Positions 1 through 13,700 of a DNA stretch of 64,000 nucleotides are shown here, one piece after another. Origin of the DNA: Nematostella vectensis (Eukaryota > Cnidaria > Anthozoa > Actiniaria > Edwardsiidae). Under the pieces are notes generated by a model. That model ran no database searches and was not told the origin of the DNA. It was given only the letters and a program-made list of their open reading frames with translations. The DNA lies in the NCBI RefSeq assembly GCF_932526225.1, contig NC_064048.1:9138515-9202514 (forward strand), in the 5' to 3' direction. Position 1 is the first letter of the stretch. Each line of letters opens with the position of its first letter. Made by a program: the position numbers and the translations under genes.

Positions 1-346
1 ATAAAAGATTTATTTGGAATCATTGCTTACACTTTACATTTTCAGAAAATTTGGATATATAATCAAAGACACACTTTTAATGAAACAGCTGGTAAAAAGA
101 ACAATGAAAATATAGTCCCAAATACAACTTTTGCTCTCTATCCATTTCAATATTTTCTTCGATTTGTTGCATGTTTAAGTTAAAGCACTGAACGAATATA
201 TTTTTTCGTGATTTAAAAAAAAAGCATGGTACCAAGGTAAAAAGTGCTCTTCCTATTCAATTTTAATTGGATGCGTCGCTGCCACCAGTGATGTATCGAG
301 AACAAGTGAATCAATACCATAAACTAACAGGGAAATCCTCATGGAT

Positions 347-418
347 GGGGGCATAGCTCAGTGGTAGAGCATTCGACTGCAGATCGAGAGGTCACCGGTT
401 CGATCCCGGTTGCCCCCT
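347..418 (+). tRNA. tRNA-Cys (anticodon GCA)
   Basis: The 72-nt segment folds as a complete cloverleaf. The seven-base acceptor stem GGGGGCA (347-353) pairs with TGCCCCC (411-417), and T418 is the discriminator. The anticodon stem TTCGA/TCGAG closes a seven-base loop CTGCAGA, with anticodon GCA at 379-381, which reads Cys codons. The internal Pol III promoter is present: an A box at about 354-364 (TAGCTCAGTGG) and a B box at about 397-407 (GGTTCGATCCC). A T-run straight after the gene (418-424) is the expected Pol III terminator. There is no intron and no encoded CCA, as usual for eukaryotic nuclear tRNA genes. Confidence 0.96.
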
Positions 419-884
419 TTTTTTCCATATTCTTTTTAGTTTCCTATTTTAAGAGTTAAAAGCAATGATAGGATTATGTTGTGAAGACAAAGTAAATTTG
501 ACGCAAAATGGAATAGTCTATGGTTTCGGATTGCTTGCTTCCATTTTATTTCACCCATTTTAACATCGCGATCTTTTTTAACACGAGTTTTCGGCAACGG
601 AAAACTAGACGGCGAATTGGTGGGAAATCGCACAAGACATTTTCCTGGAAATTTAGTTTGCTGGAGATAAGAATAATTATTTTAATGTGTTTCACAGTGT
701 TCTACAACCGTAACCAATATTAAAATGATCCTAATAAATTAATACAGAATCAGACTCACAACTGTGGGGTCCATTTATAGAAGTTATAGGAAGTTATATG
801 GAAGAGATATTGGGTCTAGAACATTGCTTCCAATCGCATACAAGACTGATATGCGGCGTTTAGAGAAAAATTTGAATAAGCGCC
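419..884. other. intergenic, nothing recognised
   Basis: AT-rich sequence between the tRNA terminator and the minisatellite. Short open frames exist on both strands, but none has a recognisable domain, a splice-consistent extension or composition distinct from background. Confidence 0.5.
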
Positions 885-1300
885 TTCCTCGAAAAAACGC
901 CTCGCCTAAGAGAAAAGATATAGATAAACGCCTCCCCCGTATAAGCGCCTTGCCTAAGATGAAAGATATAAATAAACGCCTCCCCCGTATAAGCGCCTTG
1001 CCTAAGAGGAAAGATATAGATAAACGCCTCCCCCTGTATAAGCTCCTTGCCTAAGAGGAAAGATATAGATAAACGCCTCCCCTGTATAAGCGCCTTGCCT
1101 AAGAGGAAAGATATAGATAAGCGCCTCCCCCGTATCAGCGCCTTGCCTAAGAGGAAAGATACAGATAAGCGCCTCCCCCGTATAAGCGCCTTGCCTAATA
1201 GTAAGATATGAGTAAGGTTCTCGTCCGAATAAGCGCCTCCCCTAAAGGCGAACAAGCGCCTTTCTCAAATAAGCGCCTCGCCTAAGAATACAGATTATAT
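885..1300. repeat. 48-bp minisatellite, about 8 copies
   Basis: A tandem array with unit length 48-49 bp; the string AAACGCC recurs at 926, 974, 1022 and 1071. Each unit carries two related GCGCCT half-motifs (cgcctccccc and gcgccttgcc) separated by a purine-rich aagagga-aagata stretch. Because 48 is divisible by three, both strands show artefactual open frames with a 16-residue repeat. Outer copies are more diverged than central ones. Confidence 0.9.
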
Positions 1301-1630
1301 GAGCGCCTCGCGTCTTCACTCCAGCTTCTATTAATTATTCTCCTTGTTTTATTATTGACATTTTTTGCATATCTGTTCCTTTTATTGGATATTTATATAT
1401 TTACAGCAAAATTGCTAGTAAATATTTAGATATAATGTTTCTGCTCTCTACCGACGAGACATGCGTGTACCAGAATTATTGCGTTACAATGTTGCCTGAT
1501 GGCTACGCTACATTTTTTTTACAATTGAAATGTAAGGGGTAAAAAAAGATTAGGGACCATATTATTGCCTCATTTCCCTTCTTTTATATTACCAGGGGTA
1601 CACGGACCTTTCTTTCTATATTCCAGCTTT

Positions 1631-1650
1631 ATATATATATATATATATAT
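1631..1650. repeat. (TA)n microsatellite
   Basis: Ten uninterrupted AT/TA dinucleotides just downstream (minus-strand sense) of the ZU5 gene's stop codon. Confidence 0.8.
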
Positions 1651-1669
1651 TTTATTTCATGATTTTATT
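1651..1669 (-). terminator. poly(A) signals of the ZU5-like gene
   Basis: Two minus-strand AATAAA hexamers (plus-strand TTTATT at 1651-1656 and 1664-1669) lie 68-86 nt beyond the stop at 1737-1739, a normal position for cleavage and polyadenylation signals. Confidence 0.55.
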
Positions 1670-1736
1670 TCCGCAATTGTAATCCGTTGGTCGTACTATT
1701 CCCCTCTCATTTAACTCCCCCCTTCGTTCATGTTAC

Positions 1737-4700
1737 CTACTCCATGTTAAGAATCTCGGATCCCAAGCTATCAGAGCTGAGACTACTTGGCTTAGATAGC
1801 CTTCTAGGTGGGCGTGTCCCTCGACCCCAGTCCGCGTGTGGCCCCTGTAGGCCCAGTCCCTCGCAGCCGCCTCCACCTGTATTTGATACCTCATGCTCAG
1901 CCTTCATTTGCTCGTTAAATAAGAATTGATCTTCGAAGTAATTATCATCTTCTGGCTTTTTTAAATTTCCCTCATCCTCTCCACTCATTTTTGTTGAAGC
2001 GATATTTGACATTCTTGATAAAGAAGTGACAGACAAACCACGTGACTCGGAACTGAAAGTAAATGTACCAGAAGTTCGCGATGACGAACCGGAAGTCGTT
2101 TTATCAAGGGGACCGGAAGCTGTTGTGGTATTATTGTTCTGATCCTTGATTGGATAACAGGGCTCGAATATGGTATCGATGTCTGGGGTAATTTGAGATT
2201 CTGCTTCGTTCTTCTCCATAAGTGTTTCATCAGCTGTTCCTGAGAAAAAAAGGAACACCACATAAGCTCTATTCACATAATACTACATACCAATGAATGC
2301 CCGAAAGCATTAAAAAATATCTACATACCAGTGATCGCGGAAAAGCTGTGGTTTTATAAAACGTTAGGGTCCCGGCCTTATTTCAAAATGCGGCCTTCAA
2401 AGTCTTAGTCAAAGCACGGATCCATGCAAGTGAAAATTATGAGTGTACACAGGGCAATAAATTATTTAAACGGACATCAAAATATGGTATTTAATGTCCT
2501 AAAAAGAAATTGACGGAGCTCCCTGATATTATCTCCTCAATTTTCATCAATCATCATCATCACCTCTAATGCACCTTCATTGTAGTCAACAACAACAACG
2601 ACAACAAAGTTTCGTTGTAATGATCTAGCTGGATGACAGGATGATGGACACTATGTTGTTTACGCACCTGGAAAGACGGTCGAGTTGCTTGTGAATGTCG
2701 CCATGGATGACATCCTCTTTAGCAACGGTTTCTGCTTAAGAACCCGAGCTTTTCTCTCTTTCTTTGCCTTTTTGGAGTCATGGAGTTTGGGAATCTAAAA
2801 GATATTAAAAAGCGTAAGATTATATTACAAGGTTTCCTTAAAAAGTTATAAAAAAATGATTGGTGTTACATAATCTGTAGTCTGGTTTGAGGCAATTTTT
2901 GATGTATTAGCATGGTAAACAACTATCAAAATTCAGGTTGCACACGGAGAACCTAGTATCCTAGCCCGCAGTGCTTCATGGGTATCAAAATAAATAAGCG
3001 CACAAATGAAAATAAATCCCAGAGGCGTAGCTAGGATTTTTAACAGCAGGGGGCCTAAAAGGCCCCTTCAAGGCATTTTCTCCTGAATTTTAGCAATGTC
3101 TCATACATTTACTGTATTTTTTGCAGCTAAAGGGGGGGCCTGGGCCACCCCCTGGCCACGCCCCTTGTAGGAGTTGTGGGCTTATCAAATAACTAAGCAA
3201 ATGAGCGTGAATAAAAGCAAATCCAGGCTTCAAAAGCGGTGGAATTCTTGTCCATGTTCCGGTGAACATTCCTGTGGCTCTCTGATACCAGGGTTCAGCC
3301 ATTTATACAGTAACCATGAAGCACTGCGGGTTACGATACATTGATTTGAAATATGCGCATTTGCATCGAGCTCACTCCGCTGACTTACCTTCATCGGCTT
3401 ATGCAGGTTGATATAGTATTGGGCATCGGCGCCCGCGTACAGTGTAACTTTCCCCATATTATCCGGGATCTTCGTGGGGTCGCTCAGCCTTAATTTCAGG
3501 TTAAAGTCGACGAATGCGGTCTTCCCTATAAACGTGATCGTTCGCTCTTCCGAATGTTCAGTAACGTCACGGTCGGGCTCGAACCTCCCGCGGACAAGGA
3601 AGCGGACTCTGCCAAGTGGGACCGTGAGGTACTGGGAACAAACCTGTAAAATAAACAATCAGCTTTACAATTCACGTACACAAATTCGGTATAAAAAGTA
3701 TATCCAGGGTGTGGCAAGTGGGTACATGTGCCCCCTCCCAATATTTTCAAAAATTATAAGGAAATGACCGGTAGGGGTTGGGCTCTGCCCCCGGATATTT
3801 TCTTAATGTTTCTATATTGTCCCACTAACCCAATCTGAAATATAATAAAACCACTATTTCTTAGTTTTCACAAGTCCAGGTTATAGTGATTTGTAACTAG
3901 AGTGACGTGTTTTAAATCGAAAAGTAGGTAGTCGACCAGATTTCCGTTGGAAAACTACTTAGGAACGGTGTCGAATGAAAAGTGTGGGGAACCACAAATG
4001 AAAAGGTCTGGCTGCCTGCGTGTAAAAGGCAGCACAGCTTCAACCCAAGCTAAAGTTAAGCCCGTTGACTTAAATAATGCACTCCCTTTGCATTGAGAGC
4101 TATAGCCCAGTAGCCCTGTTCAAGATTCACTGCATCAAACAAAGACATTTTACCTCAGCAATAAAACAGCTGTCTGGATTTCTTGATTGATGGGTGTCCA
4201 TCAACGCTATCCTTAACACAAATTGCTTGCCAGGTTCTGCTATTTCCGTCACCAGTCCTCTGAGATTTGCAGTTACCATTAAAGGCGAGGTTGACAAGCA
4301 CAGCTCGCGTGAGATTTGAGACGTCATTTCCGATATGATGCGCATATTTTTGCTTGGGAGACGTCTGACCAGTTTGTACAGGCCACCACTTGTGATGAGA
4401 AACGTCGCGATTCGATTCCCATGTGCGTCGAGCTCGATCTGTAACACAAACAAATTGCCTTCCCATCATGCCTTCCCATCATGTTCTTTATATTTCAGAG
4501 ACTAGGTTGGGAAGAGGAGAAGGGTTGGCTTTCTCATCATGTTCTTTATATTTCAGGGCCTAGGTTGGGAAGAGGAGAAGGAGTGGCTTTCCCATCATGT
4601 TCTTTATATTTCAGGGCCTAGGTTAAGAAGATGAGAAGGGTTGGCTTTCCCATCATGTTCTTTATATTTCAGGGCCTAGGTTGGGAAGAGGAGAAGAGAT

Positions 4701-7700
4701 GGCTTTCCCATCATGTTCTTTATATTTCAGGGCCTAGGTTGGGAAGAGGAGGAGAGGTGGCTTACCCATCATGTTCTTTATATTTCAGGGCCTAGGTTGG
4801 GAAGAGGACGAGAGGTGGCTTTCCCATCATGTTCTTTATATTTCAGAGACTAGGTTGAGAAGAGGAGGAGAGGTGGCTTTCCCATCATGTTCTTAATATT
4901 TCAGGGCCTAGGTTGGGAAGAGGAGGAGGGTTGGCTTTCCCATCATGTTCTTTATATTTCAGAGACTAGGTTGAGAAGAGGAGGAGAGGTGGCTTTCCCA
5001 TCATGTTCTTTATATTTCAGGGACTAGGTTGAGAAGAGGAGAGGTGGCTTTCCCATCATGTTCTTTATATTTCAGGGCCTAGGTTGGGAAGAGGAGAAGG
5101 GTTGGCTTTCCCATCATGTTCTTTATATTTCAGGGCCTAGGTTGGGAAGAGGAGAAGGGGTGGCTTTCCCATCATGTTCTTTATATTTCAGGGCCTAGGT
5201 TGGGAAGAGGAGGAGAGGTGGCTTACCCATCATGTTCTTTATATTTCAGAGACTAGGTTGGGAAGAGGAGAAGGGTTGGCTTTCCCATCATGTTTTTTAT
5301 ATTTCAGAGACTAGGTTGGGAAGAGGAGGAGAGGTGGCTTTCCCATCATGTTCTTAATATTTCAGAGACTAGGTTGGGAAGAGGAGGAGAGGTGGCTTTC
5401 CCATCATGTTTTTTATATTTCAGGGCCTAGGTTGGGAAGAGGAGGAGAGGTGGCTTTCCCATCATGTTTTTTATATTTCAGAGCCTAGGTTGGGAAGAGG
5501 AGGAGAGGTGGCTTTCCCATCATGTTTTTTATATTTCAGGGCCTAGGTTGGGAAGAGGAGGAGAGGTGGCTTTCCCATCATGTTCTTTATATTTCAGGGC
5601 CTAGGTTGGGAAGAGGAGGAGAGGTGGCTTTCCCATCATGTTTTTTATATTTCAGGGCCTAGGTTGGGAAGAGGAGGAGAGGTGGCTTTCCCATCATGTT
5701 CTTTATATTTCAGGGCCTAGGTTGGGAAGAGGAGGAGAGGTGGCTTTCCCATCATGTTTTTTATATTTCAGAGCCTAGGTTGGGAAGAGGAGGAGAGGTG
5801 GCTTTCCCATCAAGTTCTTTATATTTCAGAGACTAGGTTAGGAAGAGGAGAAGGGTTGGCTTTCCCATCATGTTCTTTATATTTCAGAGACTAAGTTAGG
5901 AAGAGAAGGAGAGGTGGCTTTCCCATCATGTTCTTTATATTTCAGAGACTAGGTTGGGAAGAGGAGGAGAGGTGGCTTTCCCATCATGTTTTTTATATTT
6001 CAGAGACTAGGTTGGGAAGAGGAGAAGGGTTGGCTTTCCCATCATGTTCTTTATATTTCAGAGACTAGGTTGGGAAGAGGAGGAGAGGTGGCTTTCCCAT
6101 CAAGTTCTTTATATTTCAGAGACTAGGTTAGGAAGAGGAGAAGGGTTGGCTTTCCCATCATGTTCTTTATATTTCAGAGACTAAGTTAGGAAGAGAAGGA
6201 GAGGTGGCTTTCCCATCATGTTCTTTATATTTCAGAGCCTAGGTTGGGAAGAGGAGAAGGGTTGGCTTTCCCATCTTGTTCTTTATATTTCAGGGCCTAG
6301 GTTGGGAAGAGAAGGAGAGGTCGCTTTCCCATCATGTCCTTTATATTTCAGAGACTAGGTTGGGAAGAGGAGAAGGGTTGGCTTTCCCATCATGTTCTTT
6401 ATATTTCAGAGACTAGGTTGGGAAGAGGAGGAGAGGTGGCTTTCCCATCATGTTTTTTATATTTCAGAGCCTAGGTTGGGAAGAGGAGGAGAGGTGGCTT
6501 TCCCATCAAGTTCTTTATATTTCAGAGACTAGGTTAGGAAGAGGAGAAGGGTTGGCTTTCCCATCATGTTCTTTATATTTCAGAGACTAAGTTAGGAAGA
6601 GAAGGAGAGGTGGCTTTCCCATCATGTTCTTTATATTTCAGAGACTAGGTTGGGAAGAGGAGGAGAGGTGGCTTTCCCATCATGTTTTTTATATTTCAGA
6701 GACTAGGTTGGGAAGAGGAGAAGGGTTGGCTTTCCCATCATGTTCTTTATATTTCAGAGACTAGGTTGGGAAGAGGAGGAGAGGTGGCTTTCCCATCAAG
6801 TTCTTTATATTTCAGAGACTAGGTTAGGAAGAGGAGAAGGGTTGGCTTTCCCATCATGTTCTTTATATTTCAGAGACTAAGTTAGGAAGAGAAGGAGAGG
6901 TGGCTTTCCCATCATGTTCTTTATATTTCAGAGCCTAGGTTGGGAAGAGGAGAAGGGTTGGCTTTCCCATCTTGTTCTTTATATTTCAGGGCCTAGGTTG
7001 GGAAGAGAAGGAGAGGTCGCTTTCCCATCATGTCCTTTATATTTCAGAGACTAGGTTGGGAAGAGGAGAAGGGTTGGCTTTCCCATCATGTTCTTTATAT
7101 TTCAGAGACTAGGTTGGGAAGAGGAGGAGAGGTGGCTTTCCCATCATGTTCTTTATATTTCAGAGACTAGGTTGGGAAGAGGAGGAGAGGTGGCTTACCC
7201 ATCATGTTCTTTATATTTCAGAGCCTAGGTTGGGAAGAGGAGAAGGGTTGGCTTTCCCATCATGTTCTTTATATTTTAGAGACTAGGTTGGGAAGAGGAG
7301 GAGAGGTGGCTTTCCCATCACGTTTTTTATATTTCAGAGACTAGGTTAGGAAGAGGAGAAGGGTTGGCTTTCCCATCATGTTCTTTATATTTCAGAGACT
7401 AAGCTAGGAAGAGAAGGAGAGGTGGCTTTCCCATCATGTTCTTTATATTTCAGGGCCTAGGTTGGGAAAAGGAGGAGAGGTGGCTTTCCCATCAAGTTCT
7501 TTATATTTCAGAGACTAGGTTAGGAAGAGGAGAAGGGTTGGCTTTCCCATCATGTTCTTTATATTTCAGAGACTAAATTAGGAAGAGAAGGAGAGGTGGC
7601 TTTCCCATCATGTTCTTTATATTTCAGAGCCTAGGTTGGGAAGAGGAGAAGGGTTGGCTTTCCCATCTTGTTCTTTATATTTCAGGGCCTAGGTTGGGAA

Positions 7701-10700
7701 GAGAAGGAGAGGTCGCTTTCCCATCATGTCCTTTATATTTCAGAGACTAGGTTGGGAAGAGGAGAAGGGTTGGCTTTCCCATCATGTTCTTTATATTTCA
7801 GAGACTAAGCTAGGAAGAGAAGGAGAGGTGGCTTTCCCATCATGTTCTTTATATTTCAGAGACTAGGTTGGGAAGAGGAGAAGGGTTGGCTTTCCCATCT
7901 TGTTCTTTATATTTCAGGGCCTAGGTTGGGAAGAGAAGGAGAGGTGGCTTTCCCATCAAGTTCTTTATATTTCAGAGACTAGGTTAGGAAGAGGAGAAGG
8001 GTTGGCTTTCCCATCATGTTCTTTATATTTCAGAGACTAAGTTAGGAAGAGAAGGAGAGGTGGCTTTCCCATCATGTTCTTTATATTTCAGAGACTAGGT
8101 TAGGAAGAGGAGAAGGGTTGGCTTTCCCATCATGTTCTTTATATTTCAGAGACTAAATTAGGAAGAGAAGGAGAGGTGGCTTTCCCATCATGTTCTTTAT
8201 ATTTCAGAGACTAAATTAGGAAGAGAAGGAGAGGTGGCTTTCCCATCATGTTCTTTATATTTCAGAGCCTAGGTTGGGAAGAGGAGAAGGGTTGGCTTTC
8301 CCATCTTGTTCTTTATATTTCAGGGCCTAGGTTGGGAAGAGAAGGAGAGGTCGCTTTCCCATCATGTCCTTTATATTTCAGGGCCTAGGTTGGGAAGAGG
8401 AGGAGAGGTGGCTTTCCCATCATGTTTTTTATATTTCAGGGCCTAGGTTGGGAAGAGGAGGAGAGGTGGCTTTCCCATCATGTTCTTTATATTTCAGGGC
8501 CTAGGTTGGGAAGAGGAGGAGAGGTGGCTTTCCCATCATGTTTTTTATATTTCAGAGCCTAGGTTGGGAAGAGGAGGAGAGGTGGCTTTCCCATCAAGTT
8601 CTTTATATTTCAGAGACTAGGTTAGGAAGAGGAGAAGGGTTGGCTTTCCCATCATGTTCTTTATATTTCAGAGACTAAGTTAGGAAGAGAAGGAGAGGTG
8701 GCTTTCCCATCATGTTCTTTATATTTCAGAGACTAGGTTGGGAAGAGGAGGAGAGGTGGCTTTCCCATCATGTTTTTTATATTTCAGAGACTAGGTTGGG
8801 AAGAGGAGAAGGGTTGGCTTTCCCATCATGTTCTTTATATTTCAGAGACTAGGTTGGGAAGAGGAGGAGAGGTGGCTTTCCCATCAAGTTCTTTATATTT
8901 CAGAGACTAGGTTAGGAAGAGGAGAAGGGTTGGCTTTCCCATCATGTTCTTTATATTTCAGAGACTAAGTTAGGAAGAGAAGGAGAGGTGGCTTTCCCAT
9001 CATGTTCTTTATATTTCAGAGCCTAGGTTGGGAAGAGGAGAAGGGTTGGCTTTCCCATCTTGTTCTTTATATTTCAGGGCCTAGGTTGGGAAGAGAAGGA
9101 GAGGTCGCTTTCCCATCATGTCCTTTATATTTCAGAGACTAGGTTGGGAAGAGGAGAAGGGTTGGCTTTCCCATCATGTTCTTTATATTTCAGAGACTAG
9201 GTTGGGAAGAGGAGGAGAGGTGGCTTTCCCATCATGTTTTTTATATTTCAGAGCCTAGGTTGGGAAGAGGAGGAGAGGTGGCTTTCCCATCAAGTTCTTT
9301 ATATTTCAGAGACTAGGTTAGGAAGAGGAGAAGGGTTGGCTTTCCCATCATGTTCTTTATATTTCAGAGACTAAGTTAGGAAGAGAAGGAGAGGTGGCTT
9401 TCCCATCATGTTCTTTATATTTCAGAGACTAGGTTGGGAAGAGGAGGAGAGGTGGCTTTCCCATCATGTTTTTTATATTTCAGAGACTAGGTTGGGAAGA
9501 GGAGAAGGGTTGGCTTTCCCATCATGTTCTTTATATTTCAGAGACTAGGTTGGGAAGAGGAGGAGAGGTGGCTTTCCCATCAAGTTCTTTATATTTCAGA
9601 GACTAGGTTAGGAAGAGGAGAAGGGTTGGCTTTCCCATCATGTTCTTTATATTTCAGAGACTAAGTTAGGAAGAGAAGGAGAGGTGGCTTTCCCATCATG
9701 TTCTTTATATTTCAGAGCCTAGGTTGGGAAGAGGAGAAGGGTTGGCTTTCCCATCTTGTTCTTTATATTTCAGGGCCTAGGTTGGGAAGAGAAGGAGAGG
9801 TCGCTTTCCCATCATGTCCTTTATATTTCAGAGACTAGGTTGGGAAGAGGAGAAGGGTTGGCTTTCCCATCATGTTCTTTATATTTCAGAGACTAGGTTG
9901 GGAAGAGGAGGAGAGGTGGCTTTCCCATCATGTTCTTTATATTTCAGAGACTAGGTTGGGAAGAGGAGGAGAGGTGGCTTACCCATCATGTTCTTTATAT
10001 TTCAGAGCCTAGGTTGGGAAGAGGAGAAGGGTTGGCTTTCCCATCATGTTCTTTATATTTTAGAGACTAGGTTGGGAAGAGGAGGAGAGGTGGCTTTCCC
10101 ATCACGTTTTTTATATTTCAGAGACTAGGTTAGGAAGAGGAGAAGGGTTGGCTTTCCCATCATGTTCTTTATATTTCAGAGACTAAGCTAGGAAGAGAAG
10201 GAGAGGTGGCTTTCCCATCATGTTCTTTATATTTCAGGGCCTAGGTTGGGAAAAGGAGGAGAGGTGGCTTTCCCATCAAGTTCTTTATATTTCAGAGACT
10301 AGGTTAGGAAGAGGAGAAGGGTTGGCTTTCCCATCATGTTCTTTATATTTCAGAGACTAAATTAGGAAGAGAAGGAGAGGTGGCTTTCCCATCATGTTCT
10401 TTATATTTCAGAGCCTAGGTTGGGAAGAGGAGAAGGGTTGGCTTTCCCATCTTGTTCTTTATATTTCAGGGCCTAGGTTGGGAAGAGAAGGAGAGGTCGC
10501 TTTCCCATCATGTCCTTTATATTTCAGAGACTAGGTTGGGAAGAGGAGAAGGGTTGGCTTTCCCATCATGTTCTTTATATTTCAGAGACTAAGCTAGGAA
10601 GAGAAGGAGAGGTGGCTTTCCCATCATGTTCTTTATATTTCAGAGACTAGGTTAGGAAGAGGAGAAGGGTTGGCTTTCCCATCATGTTCTTTATATTTCA

Positions 10701-13700
10701 GAGACTAAATTAGGAAGAGAAGGAGAGGTGGCTTTCCCATCATGTCCTTTATATTTCAGAGACTAGGTTGGGAAGAGGAGAAGGGTTGGCTTTCCCATCA
10801 TGTTCTTTATATTTCAGAGACTGGGTTGGGAAGAGAAGGAGAGGTCGCTTTCCCATCATGTCCTTTATATTTCAGAGACTAGGTTGGGAAGAGGAGAAGG
10901 GTTGGCTTTCCCATCATGTTCTTTATATTTCAGAGACTGGGTTGGGAAGAGAAGGAGAGGTGGCTTTCCCATCATGTTCTTTATATTTCAGAGACTAGGT
11001 TTGGAAGAGGAGGAGGGGTGGCTTTACCGAAAAAATTGCCTTCCCATCACGTTTTTTGGGGTGGGGAGAGCTGAACCGACAAAGGCAAGACACCGATGTT
11101 GCGACGAATCAAACGCCATGATTCTTTTGGTTCGTGCCAAATAGGATTGGTGTCAACTTCGACTGGTCACCAATTGAATGCGAGGCATTAAGTGCAATGT
11201 CTCAAATCGTAAGGCGAATCGTAATTTAAGTCAACAACCTGCGGCATGGCCGGAGCGCGACGTATGAATCGGGCAAGATGGCTTTAAATAAACCCCCGAC
11301 CTTGAAAACGGCATCAACTGACCCACCCCTCCCTTATATTATTTCATCTTATTAGGCCGCGCGGCCATATTCTTCGCTCCAAACTCCACAGCTCACCTCG
11401 GGTGTACTATAGTGATGATTCCACACAACAGTCTCGTCGTCCAGCATTCGACTCTGCAGTACAACTAGACGCGAGGAGTCCATCTTAAAGATCTCTTCAA
11501 AAGTGCTGCCTAGCAACGGCAATGACAAGCGAACAGGTCTTCCAAACCGCTCATGTATCGGTCGTACCAAAACCACAGGGCTGCCGGTAACGTCCAGCGT
11601 ATTTTCGTCGGCTCTGTGTTGTATAGGGATTTTTCGGCGAGTATTGGGAGATGTCGGACTTGCCATCGGAGAGTTGTACAAATCCTCGATGCAAACGACT
11701 TTGAGGGTGATTTTAGTCTCCCTTTCCACGCAGCCTTCTACAAATTGAATATTGAGTCCGTTGTAACCCTCGACTTTTACGATAAAAGATTCCCCAGGAT
11801 TGATCCTTGTGGTACACTCGGGGCATTGGGTCAATATTAATGTATAATAACCCGAGTATTTACAAATTATCTTTGCTTCTGTCCTTGTGTCATTCATGAC
11901 AAATCTCCGTGAATCCATTCTGCCCCATTTCAAATGTCGCACACCATTTTTAACTGTTATGATGTTGCTGAACATGCAGACAACCTGTCCAGCGGATTTC
12001 TTACTCACGCAGCTAGGCAACTTCAGCTGCAACTCGGCTGGGGGACTAAACTCGAATTCTTTCGGCCATACTTGGATGATGTCGTACACTCTAAGATCAT
12101 TTCCCTCTAGGGATGGCTCAAAAGACGGGTTGTTGTTAACCCGCAGTTTTACTGATAATGGTTGGACATTACTGACAGCGTCCCGCGGGATCTTAAGCTT
12201 AATCCCGAGGAAGCTGTGCTCAAGGATGACGTCATCCGTCTTGTCGGGTGTCCCGGATGCCCATTTTGATATTCTTGTGCTACAAGCAAATGCAAAGTAA
12301 AATATCAACAAACGTGTTTATTTTGCACGTTGAAACATATGCTCGATGTCTGAGACTAGAGGTTCTTCAAACAGACAGTTAACCCGGCCCTCTCTTTCAG
12401 AGCTGTAGTTAGGCCTGGAATTATGGGGGGACACTAAAACTTAGAAGATATTAGGGGGACATCTCTTTTAAGGCGATGTTTTTAAGGATGAGAAGTCGTT
12501 CTTGGAAGCCTGAACAGAGTACCTTGAGAATGACAAAGCACTAATTGTGAGAAGAGTCCGTTTCCATCGGCTGGTTTGGAGAGGCTTGTTGTGGAATATT
12601 TAAGAAAAAAATGGGTGAATTAAGTGTATTTTGAGTCCGTTTCCATCGGCTAGTTTGGAGAGGCTTGTTGGGGGATATTTTCCAAAAAAAATGGGTGAAT
12701 TAAGTGTTTTTTGAGTCCGTTTCCATCGGCTGGTTTGGAGACGCTTGTTGGGGGATATTTTCCCAAGAAAAAATGGGCGAATTTAAGTGTATTTTGAGTC
12801 CGTTTCCATCAGCTGTTTTGGAGAGGCTTGTTGGGGGGTATTTTCCAAAAAACAAAATTGGTAATTAAGTGTTTTTTTTAGTTTTTAGTTTTTTCTGCGT
12901 TATTGTCTTCCAAAGTAAACTAGAGGTATCATAACCAAACAAGAGCTGTTTGTGAGTTTAGAATATAGGGGCACTTAGGGATCTGGTGAGGGAGTATGCA
13001 TTGGATTACACTTCCGATCAACTTTTCCTGCCAGCGGGAGTCTACTTGGCGTTTTTAATTCGCAGTATTAAGCGGTAGGTGTCATACGTGCCCATCATAT
13101 GTGGGAGGCTTCCTGCTTTTAAACCCAACCTTTGAAAATCGATTCCAGAATCAACCGTTTAGTTGTGCACGTTTTTCTGCTCGTAATGAAGGGGGAACTC
13201 ATTAGTAGAAATACGCTTCACTACAACAATCTTTTCTGATGGTAATTTTTATGTCGTAAACAGTAGGATGCCTACGCGACCCAATATCTAAATGTGAGTG
13301 TTGCCATTGGGAATAACAAATTGTTTGACGAAAATTCTTAGGAAAATTTTTGTGTTGTTATTGTTATTGATGAGAGTAGTTTTGCTTTGAGCGCAAACAT
13401 GTTTTCTATGTTTTCCCGGTAGGTTTTTAATCGATTTTTGATAGTTTCCGTGGCTTTCGAGATTCGGAATAACATGCGCCATACTCACATCAAGGCGGTC
13501 TTGTTAGTCCGCTGTACTATTATTAATTGGGCACGTTTGACGTTTTTTACGCAAATTTTATCATTGCTAGAGGCGATCACCGGAAATAATCCGCTTAAGG
13601 TCGTTTATATTTTTTTTGTAAGAGGGCGACGTTTTGCTGTTTTGCTTTGCTGCACAAGTTTTGCTGTGCTATTGAGGACCCCTAGAAACTTTGAAAAAAA

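Noticed and set aside
860-1255. 131-codon minus-strand frame with 16-residue repeat
   Set aside because: A product of a 48-bp minisatellite; no leader or conserved domain.
4469-11032. Could the array be a CRISPR locus?
   Set aside because: Units are contiguous near-identical copies with no unique spacers, in a eukaryotic intron.
10768-11144. Open frames in the right part of the 58-bp array
   Set aside because: Satellite units read through by chance. 58 is not a multiple of three, so frames shift each unit.
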